Assembly (NCBI GenBank): GCA_016930475.1
Contig: JAFGGR010000096.1
Location: forward strand, 1 to 11,775
Direction of reading: 5' to 3'
Length of the DNA: 11,775 bases
DNA from: Clostridiales bacterium
GTDB taxonomy: Bacteria; Bacillota; Clostridia; Saccharofermentanales; Saccharofermentanaceae
The notes beneath the pieces were generated by a model. That model was not told the DNA's origin, did no database searches, and saw only the letters and a list, made by a program, of their open reading frames with translations. The position numbers and the translations under genes are program-made. The stretch's first letter is position 1, and each line of letters opens with the position of its first letter. Shown here one piece after another: positions 1-6,931 of this stretch.

Positions 1-1
1 C

Positions 2-1318
2 GAGGACGAGAATGAGCCGTTTATCCTTACCAAGAATGAGGAAGATTTGCTCATCGGTTGGTCTCTAGGATGCTCAATATGGATCGTCGATAAAAGCGGC
101 CAACTTCTTTACGCATCGGATATCCCGAATCAGGTGATCGCCCAACTTCAACAGAGTGGTGGAGCATTCCGGATCCCCGATCAATATATGACGAATTTTC
201 TCGGGCCGCAGGGTGGTGTCCAGAATACACGGACAAGCGGGATGTTTTCGGATTCCAGAAATGATTGGATCTCCGCATCTTACCCGATCAACAAAGCCGG
301 TCAGTATCTGATGGTCCACTCGTCGATAAATGTCGAGCAACAGACGATGTCGATGCTGGCCAATGTTCTGGCACTTCCGATCGGGATCTCTTTTGCGATC
401 GCCCTGATCCTTTTTACGCTGATGACCCGCGCCATCGTTAAACCGATCCGTCTGTTATCCGATGTAGCGCGCCAAGTCACTCAAGGCGACTTATCCGCTC
501 GCATTCAATACTCGGAAATGGAGCGGGATTCTCCGTTCCAATATCTGATCGTAGACGAATTAGGCATGATGATAACGGCCGTTAACGACATGATCGAGCG
601 GCTCGAGCGTCAGGAAGGGGATCGGCGGGTTTTCATATCCAGTATCGCTCATGACCTCCGGACTCCACTGACTTCAGTTAATGGATTTATATCCGCAATT
701 ATGGACGGAACGATACCTCCGGATAAGGTCGATAAATATATGCAAATTGTAAAGTCGGAAGTGGAACGTATCCAGCTCCTGACAGATACGATGACCGAGG
801 CGACATCTCTTGCTCACGTGGAGCGGGAAAATATGGAGTCGTTTGACATCAACCATCTGATCCGCGACACGCTTTCCAACCTTGAGAACCAACTTTCCGC
901 CAAGAACCTTGGCGTTCAACTGGAACTTTTCGAAAACGATAAAGGCGAGTTGACGGCGTTTGGAAATCGACAGTCCATCATGAGAGTGGTTTACAATCTA
1001 TTGACCAATGCCATGAAGTTCTCACCGGATGATGGAACGATCGCGATCACAACTTATTACGAAGCGAAGGACAGTCAGATCACCGTATCCGTCGAAGATT
1101 CAGGCCCGGGTATCCCGATTGACCAGAGGACCCGGATATTTGACAGTTTTTATAAGATCGATCCGTCCAGGACCGATGCCGGATCAGGACTCGGGTTGTT
1201 TATCTGCAAGGAAATACTCGTTGCTCACGGGCAGGGGATCCGAGTCGATGACAGCAGGGATCTGGGGGGCGCTAAATTTGTTTTCACCCTCAACAGTTCG
1301 GGCGAAAGGGCGGACTGA
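2..1318 (+). CDS. Membrane sensor histidine kinase, 3' part (5' end outside window)
   Basis: This is the sensor kinase of a two-component system. It should autophosphorylate on a histidine and pass the phosphate to a response regulator, which is probably encoded just upstream of the window. The frame is open from base 2 without a convincing start, so the N-terminus and first membrane segment are missing; 438 residues are visible. In order I see part of an extracytoplasmic sensor region (visible residues about 1-117), a transmembrane segment (about 118-142), a HAMP linker (about 143-203), and a HisKA helix with the H-box AHDLRTPLTS (His at visible residue 217). The HATPase domain follows, with an N-box (NLLTNAMKFSP, about 332-342), the G1 box DSGPGIP, an F-box (IFDSFYKID) and the G2 box GSGLGL (about 394). 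All catalytic motifs look intact. The signal sensed cannot be told from the sequence. The stop codon directly abuts the nth start, suggesting cotranscription with the repair genes. Confidence 0.93.
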   Translation, partial: EDENEPFILTKNEEDLLIGWSLGCSIWIVDKSGQLLYASDIPNQVIAQLQQSGGAFRIPDQYMTNFLGPQGGVQNTRTSGMFSDSRNDWISASYPINKAGQYLMVHSSINVEQQTMSMLANVLALPIGISFAIALILFTLMTRAIVKPIRLLSDVARQVTQGDLSARIQYSEMERDSPFQYLIVDELGMMITAVNDMIERLERQEGDRRVFISSIAHDLRTPLTSVNGFISAIMDGTIPPDKVDKYMQIVKSEVERIQLLTDTMTEATSLAHVERENMESFDINHLIRDTLSNLENQLSAKNLGVQLELFENDKGELTAFGNRQSIMRVVYNLLTNAMKFSPDDGTIAITTYYEAKDSQITVSVEDSGPGIPIDQRTRIFDSFYKIDPSRTDAGSGLGLFICKEILVAHGQGIRVDDSRDLGGAKFVFTLNSSGERAD

Positions 1319-1954
1319 GTGCAAAAGCAGGAGAAAGCGCAAATCATTCTTTCGGAACTCGAAAAGCTTTATCCGGTCGCGGCCTGCTCTTTGGACTTTG
1401 ACGGGGATCCTTTCCACTTTCTCGTGCGGAGCATCTTATCGGCGCAATGCACGGATAAACGTGTGAACCTTCTTACCGCGACTCTTTTCGACAAGTACCC
1501 CGGAATGCGGGAGTTTGCCGAGACCGATACGACCGAACTGGGCGAGGACATCAAGAGTTGCGGTCTATACAGGGCCAAGTCCAAGGCGATCAAAGCGACT
1601 TCGGCGATCCTTCTTGAGGAGTTCGAGGGCCGGGTACCTTCCGACAGTCGGGACTTGGAGCATTTGCCGGGAGTCGGCAGAAAAGTAGCCAATCTGGTTC
1701 GCGGCGAGTTGTTCGGAATACCGGGCATCGTTGTGGATACCCACTGCGCAAGAGTGGCGAAGCGTTTGGGACTTACCGACTCCGATCATCCCCTTCAGGT
1801 CGAAAAGGACCTGGCGGCTTGCATTCCCGAAGATAAATGGATTACACTGGGACACAGATTTGTCGCGCACGGGCGCGCGGTATGTACCGCACGCAAGCCC
1901 TTGTGCGAGTCCTGTCCGCTCAGTGAGGTTTGCCGATATGCGAAACGACCGTAA
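1319..1954 (+). CDS. nth: Endonuclease III, DNA glycosylase/AP lyase
   Basis: This base-excision repair enzyme removes oxidised pyrimidines and cleaves the strand at the abasic site. The 211-residue length equals that of E. coli Nth. The helix-hairpin-helix LPGVGRKVANLV (residues 116-127) supplies the catalytic lysine K122. The catalytic aspartate D140 lies in VVDTHCARV. Four cysteines, C189, C196, C199 and C205, have the C-X6-C-X2-C-X5-C spacing of the [4Fe-4S] cluster loop. The start is GTG, placed directly after the TGA of the kinase gene with no intergenic base, with a GAAAGGG-like ribosome binding site inside the kinase 3' end. The product is cytoplasmic and acts on DNA. The recG start lies within its last codons, so nth and recG form a translationally linked repair pair. 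MutY is excluded by the short length and the lack of its C-terminal NUDIX-like domain. Confidence 0.96.
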   Translation: MQKQEKAQIILSELEKLYPVAACSLDFDGDPFHFLVRSILSAQCTDKRVNLLTATLFDKYPGMREFAETDTTELGEDIKSCGLYRAKSKAIKATSAILLEEFEGRVPSDSRDLEHLPGVGRKVANLVRGELFGIPGIVVDTHCARVAKRLGLTDSDHPLQVEKDLAACIPEDKWITLGHRFVAHGRAVCTARKPLCESCPLSEVCRYAKRP

Positions 1955-4046
1955 TGCCGGTCAAGAAGACCCGGTCGGACTTCTGGAAAAACCGATCGAA
2001 AAGTGCCTGAGTATTCCGCCCAAGAGGTTGGAGTTGCTCAAGCGACTCGGTGTTTATCGCGCGTACGATATGGTTTCCCTGTTCCCGAAGGACTACGAGG
2101 ACTGGACGTCCAAAGTTCCGATCGCAGAATTGGTCGACGGAGCGGATGCGTCTTTTTGCGCAATCGTACGACAGAAACCCTCGCTTTTTCGAAAAGGTCG
2201 CTTCTCCGTCCTTCAGACGATCCTTGAAGATGAATCCGGGGTCGTCAAGGCCGTCTGGTTCAACCAACCCTATTACCTCAACAAGCTCGAAAAGGGTGTC
2301 ACATACCTCTTTCGAGGGCGGACCAAGCGAGACGGGAAGGTTTTTGAGGTCATTAATCCCATGTTTCGGCTGGAAGACGATAACGACGTTCCGGGGATTC
2401 GACCAATCTATCCGATGACCAAGGGCTTAACGCAAAATCATGTGCGCACGATAATGGAAAGTATTCTTCCGAGGGTGCTTCCGGAGCTTCCGGAGCCGAT
2501 CCCCGATTCAGTTCGAAAAGCGGAGCGGCTCTGTTCCGCGCCTTACGCTTACGAGAAGATCCACCTTCCGGACTCGGCGGCTGCGATCGAGGAAGCCCGA
2601 AAACGACTCATCTTCGAAGAATTGTTCCTCATTATCGGTGGATTGAAGTCTATCAAAATGGAAAAAGCCGCATCCGGAAGCGCCGCAACGATCCGCCCGG
2701 ACGCCGCAGCGAAAGGGCGTCTGCAAGATTTTATCCGGAGCTTTCCCTTTCACTTGACGGACGATCAGGAACGGGTAATCCGCGAAGTCGCCGGGGATGT
2801 TGCGTTGCCTCGCCCGATGAATCGACTGATCCAGGGCGATGTCGGATCCGGTAAGACCGCGGTCGCGGCCGCGACCATGTGTCTATGCGCCGCTTGCGGC
2901 CATCAGAGCATTTTCATGGCGCCTACTTCGGTCTTGGCCGCACAGCACTATAACAATTTGAAGGAGCGCTTTTCGGGTGTCGGGATCCGGACGGACCTGA
3001 TGCTCGGCAGTACCAAAGCGGCCGAGAAAAGGGCGATCCGATCACGTTTGCTCAGTGGTGAAACGAAGATCCTAATCGGAACACACGCCGTGCTTTCCGA
3101 AAAGAACGAGTATCACTCTCTGGCGCTTCTGATCACTGACGAACAGCATCGATTCGGTGTTCGTCAGAGAGGTGCGCTTTCGGCCGAAGCCGGAAGGGAT
3201 CTGCATACACTGGTCATGTCCGCGACTCCGATACCGAGGACGCTCGCGATGATCCTTTACGGAGACCTCGACATTTCGATCATCAAATCGGTCCCGGCCG
3301 GAAGGATGCCGATCGAGACGTACCGGGCGACGTCCGATGAGGATGAGCGCATTTTCGAAATCATGAAGCGCCAGATCGACGCGGGCCGTCAGGTCTATTA
3401 TGTTTGTCCGCAAATCGAACCCGGCGAAGATTCGGAGGATGAGATCTCTTCGGTCGTCGAGCAATACGAACGGTTCCGGGAGAGCGTTTTTCGAGAGTAT
3501 CGCATCGGACTCCTGCACGGCGGGATGACGTCCGACGACAAGGACGAGGTCATGCGAGGGTTTGCTGACGGAAATGTAGACCTTTTGGTTTCGACGACGG
3601 TGATCGAGGTCGGTGTCGATAATCCCAACGCATCTCTGATGGTCATCGAGAACGCAGAACGCTTCGGTTTGGCCACGCTCCATCAGCTCAGAGGACGAAT
3701 CGGTCGCGGACCACACCGCTCGGTATGTATACTTAAATCGGACAGCGAAGAAAAACTCGCCCTCAAACGACTGAAGACGGTCTGCTCGACGACGGACGGC
3801 TTTGTCCTCGCCGAAAAAGATCTCGAACTGCGCGGGCCGGGCGATTTTTTCGGGACGCGACAGCACGGACTGCCCACCTTGCGTATCGCGAATCTGTATC
3901 GGGACGCCGGCCTTCTGGCGCGGATATCCCAGACCGTCGACGAGCTTTTCAAGAGGGAAGGCGGCCTTACGCATACAGAATCCGCAAGGCTTTACGACGC
4001 ATTCCGCCGCCGCTTCGGCCTGGAGATGGATCGGCCGCCGCTGTAA
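1938..4046 (+). CDS. recG: ATP-dependent DNA helicase RecG
   Basis: RecG is a superfamily 2 helicase that regresses stalled replication forks and remodels recombination intermediates and R-loops. The 702-residue protein has an N-terminal region with the OB-fold wedge domain (roughly residues 60-145), then the helicase core. Motif I is GDVGSGKT (300-307), motif Ia APTSVLAAQH, motif II DEQH (401-404) followed by RFGVRQR, and motif III MSATPIPRTLA. The C-terminal lobe has STTVIEVGVDNPNASLMVIE and QLRGRIGRG (583-591). The RecG-specific C-terminal segment DLELRGPGDFFGTRQHGLP is present, so the protein is complete. The frame stays open upstream inside nth, but ATG 1938 is chosen because it has a GAGG site at 1925-1928, nine bases away, and gives the family's usual length. 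It overlaps nth by 17 bases. Confidence 0.97.
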   Translation: MRNDRNAGQEDPVGLLEKPIEKCLSIPPKRLELLKRLGVYRAYDMVSLFPKDYEDWTSKVPIAELVDGADASFCAIVRQKPSLFRKGRFSVLQTILEDESGVVKAVWFNQPYYLNKLEKGVTYLFRGRTKRDGKVFEVINPMFRLEDDNDVPGIRPIYPMTKGLTQNHVRTIMESILPRVLPELPEPIPDSVRKAERLCSAPYAYEKIHLPDSAAAIEEARKRLIFEELFLIIGGLKSIKMEKAASGSAATIRPDAAAKGRLQDFIRSFPFHLTDDQERVIREVAGDVALPRPMNRLIQGDVGSGKTAVAAATMCLCAACGHQSIFMAPTSVLAAQHYNNLKERFSGVGIRTDLMLGSTKAAEKRAIRSRLLSGETKILIGTHAVLSEKNEYHSLALLITDEQHRFGVRQRGALSAEAGRDLHTLVMSATPIPRTLAMILYGDLDISIIKSVPAGRMPIETYRATSDEDERIFEIMKRQIDAGRQVYYVCPQIEPGEDSEDEISSVVEQYERFRESVFREYRIGLLHGGMTSDDKDEVMRGFADGNVDLLVSTTVIEVGVDNPNASLMVIENAERFGLATLHQLRGRIGRGPHRSVCILKSDSEEKLALKRLKTVCSTTDGFVLAEKDLELRGPGDFFGTRQHGLPTLRIANLYRDAGLLARISQTVDELFKREGGLTHTESARLYDAFRRRFGLEMDRPPL

Positions 4047-4122
4047 AAGAAACCGGGTATGGCTGACCGCTGTTCCAAGTAAATAAGTGGATTGACCGAT
4101 CGACAATTAAAGGAGAATAAAC

Positions 4123-4680
4123 ATGCCCAGAGTTGTTTCCGGAAAATACAAGGGGGCGCGTCTCAATGCCCCGAAGGGCGAAAAAACACGCCCGACATCG
4201 GACAAGGTCAAGGAAGCTCTTTTTTCGATCATTCAAATGCATCTTCCCGGAGCCGTCTTTCTGGACCTGTTTGCCGGGAGTGGACAGATCGGGCTTGAGG
4301 CGTTGAGCCGAGGCGCTGAAGAGGCGGTCTTTGTCGAGCACAGCCGGAGCGTTGCGGCGGTCATTTTCTCCAATATCGAGAAGCTCCACGCCGAGAAAGA
4401 ATCGGAGGTCATCGTTTCGGATGTTCCATCGGCACTCGTGAAACTTGCGAGCGCCAAGAGACGATTTGACATTATTTTCATGGACCCGCCGTATGCGGAA
4501 ACTGCCGCGATCTTCAAAAAAACTGCCGCGTTCATCGCGAAAAATGATCTTCTGAATGATGGCGGAATGCTGATTATCGAGCATTCGACCGATACGGTTT
4601 TCGAAGGAAATGTAATCAACTTGACATTGATCCGATGTTGTAAGTACGGATTGACTCTGCTAACATTTTATAACAGATAG
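4123..4680 (+). CDS. rsmD: 16S rRNA (guanine(966)-N(2))-methyltransferase RsmD
   Basis: This S-adenosylmethionine-dependent methyltransferase modifies G966 (E. coli numbering) of 16S rRNA during small-subunit assembly. The 185-residue length is typical. The N-terminus MPRVVSGKYKG and the segment TRPTSDKVKEALF are family hallmarks. The SAM-binding motif is DLFAGSGQIGLEALSRGA (residues 48-65), and the catalytic DPPY is at 121-124. ATG 4123 has a strong AAGGAG site at 4110-4115, seven bases upstream. A 76-base gap separates it from recG, in which I see no convincing promoter or terminator. The neighbour coaD follows after 21 bases, the usual rsmD-coaD order of many bacteria. Confidence 0.95.
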   Translation: MPRVVSGKYKGARLNAPKGEKTRPTSDKVKEALFSIIQMHLPGAVFLDLFAGSGQIGLEALSRGAEEAVFVEHSRSVAAVIFSNIEKLHAEKESEVIVSDVPSALVKLASAKRRFDIIFMDPPYAETAAIFKKTAAFIAKNDLLNDGGMLIIEHSTDTVFEGNVINLTLIRCCKYGLTLLTFYNR

Positions 4681-4688
4681 GATGATTT

Positions 4689-4693
4689 GGGGG
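4689..4693 (+). promoter_or_regulatory. Ribosome binding site that decides the coaD start
   Basis: A run of five G residues lies eight bases before GTG 4702. An upstream in-frame TTG at 4687 would add five residues that CoaD proteins normally lack. The position of this G-rich site supports initiation at GTG 4702. Confidence 0.6.
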
Positions 4694-4701
4694 TTGTTAG
4701 C

Positions 4702-5196
4702 GTGAAGACCTTTTTGTTCCCCGGAAGTTTCGATCCTTTTTCGCTGGGGCATCAGGATATCGCAAGAAGAGCTGCGAGGCTTTGTGACCGCCTGATAGTA
4801 GCCGTTTTGAAGAATTCCGACAAGGCACCCGTCTTTACGGCGGATGAGCGCGTTTCGATGGCTAAAACCTGCCTTTCCGGGATCGACGGCGTCGAAGTGA
4901 TCCTTTTTGAGGGCCTTCTTGTGGATCTGTATCGTAAACTCGGGGCCTCCGCGGTCGTGCGCGGTCTGCGGGGGGAGTCCGATTTTCGAATCGAGGCGGA
5001 AATGGCGGCAGTCAATAAGTTACTCTTTCCGGAATACGATTTGATCCTTCTCCCGTGTAATGCGGACATGGTTTTTATCAGTTCGTCTACAATTAAAGAG
5101 GTCGCCGTTTTCGGCGGAGATATATCAAAAATGGTAAATCCTGAGATTGTCGATTTTGTGCAGTCCAAGATATTGGAAAGGAAGGCAAGGAATTGA
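4702..5196 (+). CDS. coaD: Phosphopantetheine adenylyltransferase
   Basis: CoaD transfers AMP from ATP to 4'-phosphopantetheine to make dephospho-CoA, the penultimate step of coenzyme A synthesis, in the cytoplasm. From GTG 4702 the protein has 164 residues, close to the family's usual 160. Visible motifs are the start MKTFLFPGSFDP, the nucleotidyltransferase (T/S)xGH motif as SLGH (His17), VVRGLRGESDF (about 86-95) and the C-terminal ISSSTIKE motif (126-133). The GTG start is preferred because the family begins with this M-K-x-hydrophobic-P-G-S-F-D-P block. The stop TGA shares its last base with the ATG of the next gene, so translation is probably coupled. Confidence 0.95.
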   Translation: MKTFLFPGSFDPFSLGHQDIARRAARLCDRLIVAVLKNSDKAPVFTADERVSMAKTCLSGIDGVEVILFEGLLVDLYRKLGASAVVRGLRGESDFRIEAEMAAVNKLLFPEYDLILLPCNADMVFISSSTIKEVAVFGGDISKMVNPEIVDFVQSKILERKARN

Positions 5197-5684
5197 TGGA
5201 GGAGTATGGAGCACAGGACAATGTCCGTTCAAATCGGTCCAGTGAGACGGATTTGTTCGAACTGCTCGATCAGCTTCAGGAGACGGTGACCCAGGCCAAG
5301 GGACTTCCTTTTTCGGATAATTGTGTCGTCGATCGACAGGATGTCTTATATTGGATCAACCAGATCCGGGAGAATTTGCCCGAAGAAGTTCGCCAGGCGC
5401 GTTGGATCGTCGAACAGAACCGACAGATCGTAGCCAGTGCCCGGCAGAAGGCGGAGAGCATTTTACGTGAGACGGAGCAGCGCTCCGCAATCATGGTCGA
5501 TGAGCATGAGATCACGCTTCGAGCCCGGGAAATGGCGCAAGCAAGCATTGATCAGGCGAATCAGGCCGCTTGGCAGATCCGCGTCGCTTCGACCGATTAC
5601 GCAAGACAACGGCTGACCGAGATCGAGAACCAGTTGACGGAGATGCTCGTCAAGGTCCAGAAGAATAAGAAAGAGTTGAAATAA
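5196..5684 (+). CDS. Conserved coiled-coil protein next to coaD, function unknown
   Basis: This 162-residue soluble protein has no recognisable catalytic motif. The first 45 residues are polar and probably flexible. Residues about 46-75 contain a conserved-looking block (RQDVLYWINQIRENLPEEVRQ is its core). From about 60 to the end the protein is predicted to be one long helix rich in Q, E, R and A, ending in a lysine-rich tail (KVQKNKKELK). Such proteins beside coaD in Clostridia are often auto-annotated as ATPase or V-type ATPase subunit H/F0 subunit B-like, because of the helix alone; I would not transfer that function. A DivIVA-like or scaffold role is possible but unproven. ATG 5196 overlaps the coaD stop, with AAGGA four bases upstream. 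An alternative TTG one codon earlier is unlikely. Confidence 0.8.
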   Translation: MEEYGAQDNVRSNRSSETDLFELLDQLQETVTQAKGLPFSDNCVVDRQDVLYWINQIRENLPEEVRQARWIVEQNRQIVASARQKAESILRETEQRSAIMVDEHEITLRAREMAQASIDQANQAAWQIRVASTDYARQRLTEIENQLTEMLVKVQKNKKELK

Positions 5685-5705
5685 CCTCGCGGAAGGAGTA
5701 TCCCG

Positions 5706-6917
5706 ATGCTGTTGGGGATTCGGATCAAGAACGCCAAGTTATTCCTCGACGATCGTGCGGGTGCACTTCTCGAGGATTTTTTGTCGGGACATGTCAGTAA
5801 CGGGCAGTCAATGTCTGCCGGCATTTCGCCGATCATCCCCCTGACGAATCTCAACGCGATCATCGGTCGAAACCAGTCCGGAAAGAGTTCGTTTTTCGAT
5901 TGTTTATCGTTCGTTTCCGACTGCGTGACCAAAGGATGCGCAGAGGCATCGGTCATCCGAGGGCGTCCGGGATTTTCGAGACTCTTGTCAGCCGGAGCGG
6001 ACCGGATGGAATTTGACCTGATGTTTCTGATGTCAAACGGCCATAATCCGACATTGCCGGACGAGTACTATCTTTCGTACCGCTTCTCACTGATCCCGGA
6101 CCATAACGGGAAACCCTCCTATGATTCCGAGATGGTGCGTTACGGAATAAACCCCCAAAAAGAGGATAACTTTGCGACGGTCCTCGATATCCATAAAGGC
6201 AAAGGCAGGGTAATGTTCGGGGAAATGATGATCGACGCCAGTATCATGGACCCCGGACATTCTGCGCTGAGATCTTATGGAAATATCTTGCAGTGTGCTG
6301 TTCTGAATGCTCTGCAAAGAGAGATCACGCGTTGGTTTTTCTGCCGGTTCAGCAATCCGAAGGGCAATAACGGAACGAAACAGCAGATCGCTCCCGGCGG
6401 GCACAAGCACCTGAACAGCGACGGATCAAATGTGAAAAATGTTCTTCAATATCTGGAAAATGAAGATCCTCATTTTTATCGTCGCCTCATGGAGCGAATC
6501 GAAGAGAAGATCCCTGCGGTCGGCAAGGTCAAGGATAAACTGCCCGACGATTTTCGAGACAGTCCGAACCGTCTTTTCCTCTATCTTCTTCTGCTCCACG
6601 ATCCTATGCCGCGTCCGCTGATATGCGTAGAAACTCCGGACTTGGAGTTGTACCATGACATGGTTGATGTGCTTTCGGCGGAATTTCGGGATTATACGAT
6701 ACGAAACCCCTATTCGCAGATCATCTTTTCGACGCACAATCCGTATATTCTCGAGGCGATGTCTCCCAAAGAAGTATGGATATTTAAGCGGGCGGAACAT
6801 GAAGATGCGGATTCTGTGGATATCCGTTGCGCGGGAGCCGACCCGATCGTATCGGAAATGTACCAGCAGGGCGTAGGGATGGGTGCGATATGGTACTCGG
6901 GACACTTTGACGATTGA
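5706..6917 (+). CDS. AAA/ABC-like ATPase (OLD/COG4637-like), first gene of an ATPase + TOPRIM-like pair
   Basis: This 403-residue protein has the layout of the predicted ATPases related to OLD and SMC/RecF proteins. It begins with IRIKNAKLF, as in the usual N-terminal strand. The Walker A is GRNQSGKS (residues 54-61). A middle block (APGGHKHLNSDGSNVKNVLQYL, around 229-250) matches my recollection of the COG4637 family. The region ending LLLLHDPMPRPLICVETPD (about 294-312) corresponds to Walker B, and FSTHNP (341-346) is the H-loop. The catalytic region is odd: the expected acidic pair (E/D-E-P-E) reads E-T-P-D, and the expected SDGT-like signature ahead of it reads RDSPN. ATP binding is therefore likely, but hydrolysis is uncertain. 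ATG 5706 has AAGGAG at 5693-5698, seven bases upstream. The partner gene starts 14 bases after the stop, suggesting a complex. A defence role is inference only. Confidence 0.85.
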   Translation: MLLGIRIKNAKLFLDDRAGALLEDFLSGHVSNGQSMSAGISPIIPLTNLNAIIGRNQSGKSSFFDCLSFVSDCVTKGCAEASVIRGRPGFSRLLSAGADRMEFDLMFLMSNGHNPTLPDEYYLSYRFSLIPDHNGKPSYDSEMVRYGINPQKEDNFATVLDIHKGKGRVMFGEMMIDASIMDPGHSALRSYGNILQCAVLNALQREITRWFFCRFSNPKGNNGTKQQIAPGGHKHLNSDGSNVKNVLQYLENEDPHFYRRLMERIEEKIPAVGKVKDKLPDDFRDSPNRLFLYLLLLHDPMPRPLICVETPDLELYHDMVDVLSAEFRDYTIRNPYSQIIFSTHNPYILEAMSPKEVWIFKRAEHEDADSVDIRCAGADPIVSEMYQQGVGMGAIWYSGHFDD

Positions 6918-6920
6918 GCC

Positions 6921-6924
6921 GGAG
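6921..6924 (+). promoter_or_regulatory. Ribosome binding site that decides the start of the TOPRIM-like gene
   Basis: GGAG lies seven bases before ATG 6932. An upstream in-frame TTG at 6914 overlaps the ATPase stop but would add six unneeded residues. The ATG start places the hydrophobic strand RFEVLTED at the very N-terminus, as expected for a TOPRIM-type fold. Confidence 0.65.
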
Positions 6925-6931
6925 AGACAAC

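Noticed and set aside
1731..1937. Upstream in-frame extension of recG inside nth
   Set aside because: It would add 69 residues that overlap conserved nth codons. ATG 1938 has a suitable ribosome binding site and gives the usual RecG length.
3072..4106. Long open frame of 344 codons on the - strand opposite recG
   Set aside because: It lies wholly antisense to the conserved C-terminal half of recG, has no ribosome binding site I can see, and its translation shows no recognisable motif. It is explained by the base composition of recG codons.
4047..4122. Possible promoter in the recG-rsmD gap (TTGACC at 4092-4097)
   Set aside because: No -10 hexamer lies at a fitting distance before the ribosome binding site at 4110-4115. 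A -10 at the right spacing would overlap the translation start region.
4499..4535. Short direct repeat in rsmD (AACTGCCGCG twice, about 20 bases apart)
   Set aside because: It encodes two similar alanine-rich turns (TAAIFKK, TAAFIAK) in a region free to vary. It is too short and imperfect to be a meaningful repeat element.
3967..4584. Open frame of 205 codons on the - strand across the recG end and rsmD
   Set aside because: It overlaps the conserved motifs of rsmD on the other strand, and its product shows no known fold signature.
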